64,000 bases of DNA from Podospora bellae-mahoneyi. Lineage: Eukaryota; Ascomycota; Sordariomycetes; Sordariales; Podosporaceae. The stretch lies in NCBI RefSeq assembly GCF_035222275.1, contig NC_085882.1, positions 1,743,501-1,807,500 on the forward strand, read 5' to 3'. A model generated the notes under the pieces. That model saw only the letters and a list, made by a program, of their open reading frames with translations. It had not been told where the DNA came from and searched no databases. The stretch's first letter is position 1; the number at the start of each line of letters is the position of its first letter. Shown here one piece after another: positions 56,253 through 64,000 of the stretch. Both the position numbers and the translations under genes were made by a program.

Positions 56253-56783
56253 CTAGGGTGTTAAGAGTGAGTAGGAATGTGACATGTAGGCAAGTGACAT
56301 CGGGATCAGCGTACATGGTGAAGGCGCAGGATCCGTCGATCTGGCATCATGGCTATCCTCACTTGCACGCCAGCTTCTTTTCCGGCCTGGGTGCCGTCGT
56401 CGATGTTCTAACTTCCCAAACCTGAGGCTCTTGTCAAACTCCCGCCCCTTCTTCATCGTCTCCAAAATCTTGAAACTGATCTCAACCCCCTGCCTCGTGC
56501 ACTCGTCAACGTTCTTCACCGCCCTCCTACACATCGGGCAGTAGTTGTTCCTCTCCAACCAGCGAGCAGCACAAGACCTGTGACACCAATACCCACAATC
56601 AGACAACGAGACAGGCTGCTTCAACTCATCCGTCTTGTCCATCGATCCGTCCAGACAAGCGTTGTCGTTGTCGTCGTCAATCGTCTCCTGGCAGATGACA
56701 CAGTCGATGGTGGTGTCCCGGTAGCTATTGTTCCCCCAAAAATCGGCTTCCAGATCCCGGTTCTGGTAACGACATTCCTTCAC
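56253..56783 (-). CDS. RING-finger protein, start not found
   Basis: A likely E3 ubiquitin ligase domain. The frame contains TTIDCVICQETIDDDNDN and then SLSDCGYWCHRSCAARWLER and NNYCPMCRRAVKN. This is a RING arrangement C-x2-C...C-x3-C-H-x2-C...C-x2-C with a long insert between the first and second pairs. A basic tail follows. There is no ATG before the RING: the frame opens with GTG directly after a TGA (56784-56786). The same frame continues upstream beyond that TGA for about 100 codons (LDVAEFEATSGFLMHPANSE). The N-terminus therefore comes from an unrecognised exon, or the gene is broken by this stop. Confidence 0.5.
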   Translation of the reverse strand: MKECRYQNRDLEADFWGNNSYRDTTIDCVICQETIDDDNDNACLDGSMDKTDELKQPVSLSDCGYWCHRSCAARWLERNNYCPMCRRAVKNVDECTRQGVEISFKILETMKKGREFDKSLRFGKLEHRRRHPGRKRSWRASEDSHDARSTDPAPSPCTLIPMSLAYMSHSYSLLTP

Positions 56784-57043
56784 TCACCGGGGAAAGCTCC
56801 GCGAGACAGTCGGCGGGCAAGAAATTATTTCCGAGTTGGCAGGGTGCATGAGGAAGCCACTCGTGGCTTCAAACTCGGCGACGTCCAACCATCCCCCCCT
56901 GAAATCAACAAGATCCATCAACCATGCAGTCATCAACCTCCTCTCCATCAACACACACCACTCGCTCCCAACCCTCTTCCATTGCACCCTCCAAAGTACC
57001 ACAGCAATGACGACTCCAGGTCCGGCCCCAGCCGATGATAACC

Positions 57044-57625
57044 TTAAATCCTGCTGATGTTCCCATCCCAGTAACACAGTGACTCTGCAAAGGTCTGGCA
57101 CGCCATTTCGATAAGAGGCTCGTCGGTGACTGACAAGACCCAGTTTCCAGTCGTTCGAGCCGTCTTAATACTTCGCTGAACCAACGTCAATGCAGCAAAT
57201 CTTTCCCCTGCGGAAATGTCCAAATCGAACTCCTCTCCACTCTTGATAGCGGCATCTTTGACGACCTCCATGCACAACGCAACTGTCGTCGCCATCATAG
57301 CAATTAGTACACGGTCGATGGCGTAATCCATCGAGTCGATCGATTCAAGATTTTGATACTCAGTGCCTGCGTAGTAATCTTGCAACATGTCACGGGAAAT
57401 AAACCTATCCACCAGGTGCCTGGTTAGTCCGGATAAATGGAGCATAGCGTCGCTGTAGCCGTGCTCGCTCCCGGGTTTTCGGTCGGTGATGGTGTCGATG
57501 GCGGCGTTGGAGATTTGTCGTATGTGATCTCGAAATTGTCCGATCCGGTCACTGCCGCTTGGCAGTAAGGAATGGACGTCATTGGGACTGAGGTAATGGG
57601 GCCTCATCAGGTTGACGTTCGCCAT
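57044..57625 (-). CDS. Hypothetical protein, 194 aa
   Basis: Unrecognised, uninterrupted frame starting MANVNLMRPHYLSPNDVHSL. It is mostly helical (IGQFRDHIRQISNAAIDTIT, YAIDRVLIAMMATTVALCME, LTLVQRSIKTARTTGNWVLS, IEMACQTFAESLCYWDGN). There is no signal peptide; the segment near IAMMATTVALC is hydrophobic but short. It lies between two RING-type loci on the same strand. It could be an upstream exon of the RING gene, but I could not find a phase-consistent junction. Confidence 0.4.
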   Translation of the reverse strand: MANVNLMRPHYLSPNDVHSLLPSGSDRIGQFRDHIRQISNAAIDTITDRKPGSEHGYSDAMLHLSGLTRHLVDRFISRDMLQDYYAGTEYQNLESIDSMDYAIDRVLIAMMATTVALCMEVVKDAAIKSGEEFDLDISAGERFAALTLVQRSIKTARTTGNWVLSVTDEPLIEMACQTFAESLCYWDGNISRI

Positions 57626-57938
57626 TTTGGAAGCGTGGATGTGTTGCCTAGTCCTGTGTGTTGAGTTCGCTGCTTTCTGACCGAGTCTTTGAAGGTGTTG
57701 ATGGACGAAGAGAATACTCAGTTGAAGATATGTGAAAACCACAGTATATATCCGCCCAGTGAAATCCACTTCAAGAAAAACTTGTTCACTCCGTGGCTGT
57801 ATCAAAGTTTGTTAGTGACAAAAACCGTAAATCTCCACGCCGCAGGACCACAACTCTACCACAGGCTTCAGCTCATGGCCACCGCGTCGTCGAAGCATAC
57901 TCCCAAAGCTCGTGAACCAGCACAACACATCCTTCCTC

Positions 57939-58341
57939 TCATACCTCACCACAAAACCAATACCCACACCCCGGCAGCGTCACCACCCCACCTTCCCTAT
58001 CCCAATCTCGTAAAATAACCCCCAAACAAATATTACACCTCACCTTTTTCTCTTCATTGTTAAAAACTGCCAAGTAACTCCTTATGCGGTGTGAAATACC
58101 GGGCAAGTTGCCTAGGAATTCTTCCGTGGCGACGGGGGGGTGGGGGTGCGGGTGCAACTTCGATTTCTGAGTCTGTGGAGAGGGAAGGGAGGGTGGAGAG
58201 GGACGAGGAGGACAAGGGTGAGGGTTGTTGTTCTTCTTCTTCTGCTTCTTCTTCTTCTCCCGCGACAGAGGGGTTCGCTTGGTTGTTGCTGGTCGTGGTA
58301 CTACCCCAGGAGGACGAGGAGGAGGAGGAGTGGGAGGACAT
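57939..58341 (-). pseudogene. Second RING-like locus, broken
   Basis: An ATG at 58341 opens a Ser-rich, acidic frame (MSSHSSSSSSSWGSTTTSNN) that stops at 58060. In an overlapping frame the sequence reads KKVRCNICLGVILRDWDREG and VVTLPGCGYWFC, the first half of a RING close to the CVIC...LSDCGYWCH of the locus at 56.6 kb. The second half is not found in the same frame; a coding-like piece (SFGSMLRRRGGHELKPVVEL) follows in another. This looks like a diverged, interrupted paralogue. Confidence 0.4.
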
Positions 58342-59912
58342 TTTGGGCTGCTATGTGATGTGGAGTACTGACAACCGATATAAAGAAGAGATGTTAACCC
58401 AAAAAACATGCGAATGGGGAAGAGGTTGTCGTCGTTGTTGTGAAAAGTAAAAATTGTCGTTGTGAAAGAAAACTACCCCAAATAGAATCATTCCCATGTC
58501 TGCGTCTCTGTTTGTCCTGCGTGAGGTGTTGGCAAGATGTGGAAAAGGCAGGAGCGAGGTTGAAGGGGGGTTTACACATGTGGTAAAGGAAAGACAGAAG
58601 GAAGTAAGTCATCGGTCGACGGGTGGGATCATATGGCAGGTGCCTGTCATGGGCAGCTGCTTCTCTTGGAGAGTCACATCTTGGGTTACGTCTTGTCGAG
58701 GTTGGAGAATTCATATAATGTATGTTTGGTATGAACTAGAAAGTGAAAAACTGAGAGTTGATGAGCATGCTGTGGACAAGAACACAGGTGAAATATCAAG
58801 GTCTTGACAAATAGTCAACCCTTTTGCAGTCTATTGGACCCTTGACTATAACCCAAGGCGTATGAGCTGTGCTTAAAAGCTTCTTCATGGTTCTGAAAGA
58901 TGTGTTGACAATCTTCAGAGGCAGATCAACCGTCTTCAAAGGCATTTCCCATCCTGGATCAGTGTTGCTGGCTGGCCGGGCTGAACTGGACAGACACATC
59001 TGGAGAGGTAAATTCACACGAGTACAGAGTTGCTGTAGTGCAGCCAATGTGTATCGCCCAAAAGAAGAAAGCTATCACGAGTTACGCAATATTAAAGTGA
59101 ACCATGTCCATCTCTCTCCAAGCGTCGTCTCTTCCCAGCAAGCCACCACTTACACCCTCCTCACTGTCCAATCACCATCCAGCCCCCTGGACCCATCAGG
59201 ATGGCGCTGGTCCACATCCTGCCAAGTGCCAGGTGTGGATCTGGGTCAGAACCTCAAGGCTACTTCCACAAGGCTTGAAGTTTCCAGTCGGCATCAATTT
59301 GGAATGAGCAAGTGCCAGAGAAAAGTCTTCTTGAACAAGGTTTGGACAGCAAGATACAAAAGGTAATGGTAGCTGCGAGACAAGATCAGGTTCATTGGAG
59401 AGCTATAGCGCGAGTCTGAGATTCACCACCAGATAGGTGCTCGCGAGGCTATCTCCAGCCCTGTTGTCAAGTGTAACACGGCTCAGGCCACACCGCCTAG
59501 TTGAAGCAATGAGGAACAAGAGGATAGGTACAGGGCAACGGGCAGCGGTGAAGCATCGATGGCGAAGGCAGAAATTCCCAGAAAATATGCTGTCTAACAA
59601 AGACTCAAATGCAGGCAAGACGAGGCTACATCGCTGAAGCCGTCATTTCTGCCGTCTGCGTTCCCACTCTTCACCAAATACCCCATGCCTCGATAACATA
59701 ACGATAGTTCTCCAGTTTCCCAATGTGTGTGTGCGAGATAATCCCAGACCCAACGAACCGAACAGACAAAAATGCAACGCAAGAGACAAAAACCAGAGCT
59801 CTTCCCAACGTCCCCTCTCCCTCTCAACTGGTAGAAAGTGAAAGGGCCCATCATACCCGAAGTCCAGTGCCGGCAACGCCCATTAAAAACGTCCAGAGGA
59901 AAGAAAGTCGAT
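58342..59912. other. No gene seen
   Basis: 1.6 kb between the RING-like island and atg8, including the atg8 3' region. A frame at 58869-59366 (+) has no recognisable features and I do not support it. Confidence 0.45.
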
Positions 59913-60499
59913 TTAGGCAGTCTCGAAACCACCAAAGGTGTTCTCGCCCGAGTATGTGATGTAAAGAAATCTGTGGCATCATCTGTTAGTGCATGGCTTC
60001 TTGATGAACAAAGCAAACAGAGCTGCACATACCCGTCCTCATCCTTGTGCTCTTCATAGATGCTGCTCATGAGCGCAGCGGTTGGAGGCAGGACCTCATC
60101 AACGAAGATGAAGATGGCCTTCTCTGGAGAGAGTTTAATCCGTTTGCGAATAACGTAGACGAACTGGCCCACGGTGAGATCGGCCGGAACGAGGTACTTC
60201 TTCTTGTCGATGGTAGCGATGTCACTCTTTTCAACCTTCTCACAAATAACCTAATAGAGACACACGGATGATTAGAAATGGGCTTGTTGAGATGGGTGGA
60301 GGTGAGTGAAATGGCGGTGCGACCGGTCTCGCTTCTAGGCAGCCAACGGCTCTAAGACCGATGATGTCGATGATGGCTTCACCGCCAAAGAGGTTGATGG
60401 AGTACTTACGGGAATGCGGTCAGCATATTTTTGACGAATGCGCTCGGCCTCGGCCTTGCGCTTCTCAAAGGGATGCTCGTCCTTAAACTTGGATCTCAT
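59913..60499 (-). CDS. atg8: Autophagy ubiquitin-like protein Atg8
   Basis: Atg8 is conjugated to phosphatidylethanolamine by Atg7/Atg3 and drives autophagosome growth and cargo binding. Three exons (60499-60410, 60250-60033, 59970-59913) with introns of 159 and 62 bp (GTAAGT and GTATGT donors) give 121 residues. It opens [20 protein letters not shown], continues [40 protein letters not shown] and [20 protein letters not shown], and ends [13 protein letters not shown]. The Gly of ENTFG is exposed after Atg4 removes the last five residues (GFETA). Length and sequence agree with the highly conserved fungal family. It is divergent from hem13, with about 1.1 kb between starts. Confidence 0.97.
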
Positions 60500-61606
60500 T
60501 TTGGCGGGTTGGTTGTTGCTGGCTGTCGGTGTTGGCTGGGTGCTGTGGCTGGGTTGCTAGCAAGTGCTGTGTAGGTGTTGGATGCGGCGTCTGGATATGT
60601 CTGCAAGGTAAGAGGTCAACAGCTGGATACCTGTCTGGAGAGGAAGGTGAAGGGTGGAAGAAATACCTCTCCTGGGTGATGGAAATGATGGTTGTCGGAG
60701 GAAGAAAGGTCGAGTTGAGTTGAGTTGGAGAAAGGTGGTGGCCTTGTTAAGCTGGGGGGGCTTGCGTTGCACGGGTGCTGGCTGCTGGCTGCTGGCGGGC
60801 TGTCTGGCGGACGGAGAGGCGGGGTGCCCAGATGACTAACTAGTTAAGCTCCCAGAGCAGTTTAGCGCGTGCCCATCAAGGGTGAATCAGATGGGGCGCT
60901 CACATGGCGGACGACTGTCACCTGCTCTGGTACCGGTACTTATGGCTTTGTGGCTTTGCGCTTGATCCATGACGCAGCCCGGCTTCTTATCGCTGGGAGC
61001 AGCCTTTAGGTAGGTCACCGAGCAGAAGCTAGACTCTTTTGGCTCACCAGAGAGAGCACGGTGAGGTCCCCGTATGAATCATCAGGGCTTCCATTTTACA
61101 TTTGCAGCGAGGCAACCAAGTCCATGAACCTGTAAATACCTTATACTATCTAGATGTCCTCATGACAGAGGACGGGAAGCTATCCCTGGATCTCAATCAG
61201 GACCGGGAATGCCCCGCTTTCCTGCCTGGAGGGTGTGCCTGCAAGGGACGACCCCGCGCCGTGTTCTCAACGTCGCGGTACAAGGAACGTGGGGAGGCCC
61301 TTGTCCACCCGGCACAAAATCCCACTTGGGGCTCCGGCAAAGGTCCCGGTTCCCAGGAACCCATTCCGCAGCTCTGGAATCAACGAAACGTTCGATTCCA
61401 AAAGCCAGATCAGCCGAGCCAGAATCGCTTCCAAAAGGGTGGTCTGCGGAGAGGATCTGTCACTCGGCACTGCCCGTAAGCCGTTAACTTACCCGCCGAG
61501 TCTTGAAAAGTGGCCTCATGTTGGCGCCGAGCATCGTCTGATCCCAAGTACCGAATTGACCAACTCTCCGCCAACGGGCCGGCTTATATATAAGAGCTGC
61601 TCGAAC
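60500..61606. promoter_or_regulatory. Divergent promoter region, atg8 / hem13
   Basis: 1.1 kb with no supported gene. The frame of hem13 is open upstream of its ATG back to about 61235, but that stretch looks like leader or promoter. Confidence 0.5.
61585..61593 (+). promoter_or_regulatory. TATA-like box TATATATAA very close to the hem13 ATG
   Basis: TATATATAA ends 13 bases before the first ATG of hem13. If it were used as a TATA box, transcription would start at or after that ATG. Confidence 0.4.
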
Positions 61607-62889
61607 ATGGCCTCCCGTCGTCAAGCTGCCCGTTTCTTGTCGCAGTTCAAGTTACGTCCTCAATTGGCCTTCAGGAGAAGCCTTTCAACCTTGTCCAGCT
61701 CGACATCTTCAAGCTCGACGTTTGTGCCGTGGGCCAGATACGCCGGGTTGGCAGCTTTCGGTCTGATTGCTTCCGTGCCATTAACCTACGCCATGGTATG
61801 CTCCCTTTGAAGCCGCCGCTCGCATCTCAGCAAGCTAACAGGTATCTCCCCCCCCCCCAGGCCGTCACAGAACCCCTCAGCATGGACTCCCTCAGTCTCG
61901 CCGAGCGCGACCAGCAACAAAAGAGGAACGAGGGCGTCTCCGAAACCTCCCCCATGCGCCTCCGCATGGAAAAGTTTATCAAGGAGCAACAAGAACAGAT
62001 TGTAAAAGCCCTCGAAGAGGTAGACGGAACGAAATTCCGAAAAGACGAATGGCAGCGCAAGGAAGGCGGCGGCGGCATCACCTGCTGCCTCCAAGACGGC
62101 AAGGTCTTTGAGAAGGCCGGCGTCGGCGTCAGCGTTGTCTACGGCACCCTCCCCAAGCCCGCCATCATGAAAATGAGCGCCAACCACAAGAACATCGCTC
62201 CCGACGGGGAAGTCCCCGAGAGCCTCGAGTTCTTCGCCGCCGGCCTCAGTCTGATCGTCCACCCCAAGAACCCCATGGCGCCAACGGTCCACCTCAACTA
62301 CAGATACTTTGAGACGGCCAAGCCGGACGGGTCATCGGGGGCGTGGTGGTTCGGCGGCGGCAGTGATTTGACACCCAGCTATCTCTTCGACGAAGACGCG
62401 ATACAGTTCCACAGAGACCTCAAGGAGGTCTGCGACAAGCACAACAAGGATTACTACCCGAAATTCAAAAAGTGGTGCGACGAGTACTTTTACAACAAGC
62501 ACCGCGGCGAGGCAAGAGGGATCGGCGGCATCTTCTTTGACGACTTGGATGAAACCGTGTCTGACAAGGAGAACACGTTTGCTTTTATCCAGGACTCACT
62601 CAAGTCGTTTATCCCGACATATGTCCCTATTGTGCTGAAGCGCAAGGACATGCCCTTTACCGAGGCGGAGAAGGACTGGCAGCAGATCAGAAGAGGGAAA
62701 TACGTCGAGTTCAACCTTGTGCACGATCGGGGGACGTCGTTTGGGCTGAACACGCCTGGCGCGAGAGTGGAGAGCATCCTTATGAGCATGCCGTTGACGG
62801 CGAGCTGGAGGTATATGCACGAGCCTGAGCCGGGGAGCAGGGAGGCGAGGCTGGTGGAAATCTTGCAGAACCCAAAGGAGTGGGTGTAG
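61607..62889 (+). CDS. hem13: Oxygen-dependent coproporphyrinogen III oxidase
   Basis: Converts coproporphyrinogen III to protoporphyrinogen IX with O2 in haem synthesis. Two exons, 61607-61795 and 61861-62889, flank a 65-bp intron (donor GTATGC, branch GCTAACA, acceptor CCCCAG). They give 405 residues. Exon 1 encodes a basic Arg/Ser presequence (MASRRQAARFLSQFKLRPQL) followed by a hydrophobic segment (WARYAGLAAFGLIASVPLTY), a bipartite signal of the intermembrane-space type. Exon 2 is the enzyme: EGGGGITCCLQDGKVFEKAG, NPMAPTVHLNYRYFE, WWFGGGSDLTPSYLFDEDAI, RGIGGIFFDDLD and RRGKYVEFNLVHDRGTSFGL. Family residues are intact. The yeast enzyme is cytosolic, so the presequence is notable. Confidence 0.95.
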
Positions 62890-63158
62890 TTGATGAGGGT
62901 TTGAAAATCTGAAAATTGTATTTAGCGGTTTCATGTACATTAAGTATTGTAACGTCTGGGGGGAATATTGTACAAAATTTGAAAGAAATAGATTTCGAGT
63001 TCTGAACTTCATCCGTCGACGGACATGACCAGTGCACGGGGCATCAACCTTTGACTTTCAACTCCAACCACCAGCATCAGCATTTCACTGGGATGCACAC
63101 TCTCTTTCTCAAAACGGAAAAAATTCTCTTCATCCCTTGTTAGTTTTCCACAAGAAAG

Positions 63159-63878
63159 ATGACCCTACCCACCCCACGACACTTCCTCACCAACCTCATA
63201 AACCGCCTCCCCACCATCCCCCTGGAACCACCTCAACCCCCATCAATCAACCGAACGCCCAACAGCAACGCCCTCTCTCGCATCCCCGTCTCCCACCGCC
63301 ACCTAATCATAACCCTTCACGTCCTCTTCCCCAACCTCGTCCTCCCCTCCCTCGACCTCCTCGACCGCGGCCTGGTTCAGAAACTCGTCCTCTCTGACAA
63401 GATCAAATACGAAGAGCCGGAAGATGATCAAGCAGAAGATGTGAGAGGCGCGATATACGTGGTGTATTCCACCACCGCCGCCCCGTCCCGCAGACGCAAA
63501 TCAGTCAAGCCCGACCCCGACGATGACAGGGTGGGAAATCGAGAAAACAGCCAAAAATATGTGGTCCATTTACAGGCATGGAACTGCTCCTGCGCGGCGT
63601 TTGCTTTCTCCATCGTTCAATCACTCCTGGACGAACAGCCTCCCCAAATACCACCAGAGTTGCACTTGGCAGAAATCACAACAGACGACGACAAGAAGGA
63701 ATGGGAGTTTGGTGGCATGTCAACTGATGGGAAGGCCCCAAACGGGGGACAAATCCCCACATGTAAACACCTCCTCGCCTGCCTCCTGGCCGAGAGATGG
63801 GGCAATGCGCTAGGGGGGTACGTAACCTCCAAACAGGTGGGAAAGGGGGAGATGGCTGGGATTGTTGCTGATGTTTAA
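63159..63878 (+). CDS. sws1: SWIM-type zinc finger protein, Sws1/Shu2 family
   Basis: Sws1/Shu2 (human ZSWIM7) works with Rad51 paralogues in the Shu complex to promote homologous recombination in the nucleus. The single-exon frame gives 239 residues. The SWIM motif C-x-C-x(n)-C-x-H is seen as HLQAWNCSCAAFAFSIVQSL and, about 60 residues later, IPTCKHLLACLLAERWG. The acidic, disordered insert between the halves is longer than in ZSWIM7, as is common in filamentous fungi. The N-terminal part (HVLFPNLVLPSLDLLDRGLV) is the helical region that contacts partner proteins in the family (inference). It is downstream of hem13 on the same strand, 269 bases apart. Confidence 0.75.
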   Translation: MTLPTPRHFLTNLINRLPTIPLEPPQPPSINRTPNSNALSRIPVSHRHLIITLHVLFPNLVLPSLDLLDRGLVQKLVLSDKIKYEEPEDDQAEDVRGAIYVVYSTTAAPSRRRKSVKPDPDDDRVGNRENSQKYVVHLQAWNCSCAAFAFSIVQSLLDEQPPQIPPELHLAEITTDDDKKEWEFGGMSTDGKAPNGGQIPTCKHLLACLLAERWGNALGGYVTSKQVGKGEMAGIVADV

Positions 63879-64000
63879 TCTTGAGTGGGGCCAGAAGCAA
63901 GAATGGAGTCGAAGAAGCTGGAGGTCAATGTGTAGACCTGGGCCTTCGTGGTCATTAGTTGTGATTCAAAGCAGCACGGCTTAGAAACGAGGCATAGTTA

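Noticed and set aside
56759-56787. A 25-base intron (GTGAGTG...ACCAG) joining the RING frame to upstream coding sequence
   Set aside because: Far below the minimum intron length for fungi, and the upstream frame is already continuous apart from one TGA.
1-64000. LTR retroelements, Polinton-like or other virus-like elements
   Set aside because: I saw no long terminal repeats, reverse transcriptase, integrase or capsid-like frames on either strand.

Overview
The window is nuclear DNA of a filamentous ascomycete, most likely of the order Sordariales. It shows short introns (about 50-200 bases) with GTAAGT-type donors and CTAAC/CTGAC-type branch points. It has a 121-residue Atg8 ending FGGFETA, a fungal-type HbrB (TORC2) protein, a filamentous-fungal Pex14/17-like peroxin and a PtaB-type LIM-binding regulator. 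The species is inferred, not shown. I see no tRNA, rRNA, CRISPR array, LTR element or virus-like element.

The window has two compartments. Bases 1 to about 27,300 are gene-poor. This part holds a hAT-type MITE, tandem local duplications, minisatellites, and lineage-specific open frames that are mostly interrupted by stops or frame changes. Two items stand out. The first is a dispersed family with at least six copies (near 3.5, 4.2, 5.2, 7.3, 15.0 and 22 kb). It is recognised by a C-terminal signature of the form (basic)-x-(Y/W/F)-(T/S)-D-K-I-L-H-I-K, preceded in several copies by an LxxPEGMHIPG-like block. The second is a reading frame at 9.8-11.2 kb that couples a SANT/Myb-like module to a GIY-YIG nuclease module, split by one in-frame TAG. 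A third locus (18.4-20.6 kb) is an AT-hook-like gene with shifted frames and tandem partial copies downstream.

From about 27.3 kb to the end the window is a dense housekeeping region with recognisable genes: Ies2 (INO80 chromatin remodeller), a Pex14/17 peroxin, a Gag1-like clamp (DUF4050) protein, a nitrilase, an SPX-domain low-affinity phosphate transporter, Vps39/Vam6 (HOPS tether), Gon7 (KEOPS), an HbrB/Bit61 TORC2 subunit, a PtaB/Ldb-type LIM-binding transcription regulator, Atg8 (autophagy), Hem13 (coproporphyrinogen III oxidase) and an Sws1/Shu2 SWIM-type recombination factor. Between PtaB and Atg8 (55-58.4 kb) lies a small island of weaker genes: a possible 74-residue protein, a RING protein without an ATG, an unknown 194-residue protein and a second, broken RING-like copy.

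The housekeeping genes do not form an operon or cluster. Several touch related themes: vacuole, TOR and autophagy (Vps39, HbrB, Atg8, SPX transporter) and chromatin or recombination (Ies2, Sws1). Exon boundaries were worked out by hand from splice consensus and reading phase. They close exactly in phase for ies2, pex14/17, the clamp protein, nitrilase, SPX transporter, vps39, ptaB, atg8 and hem13.
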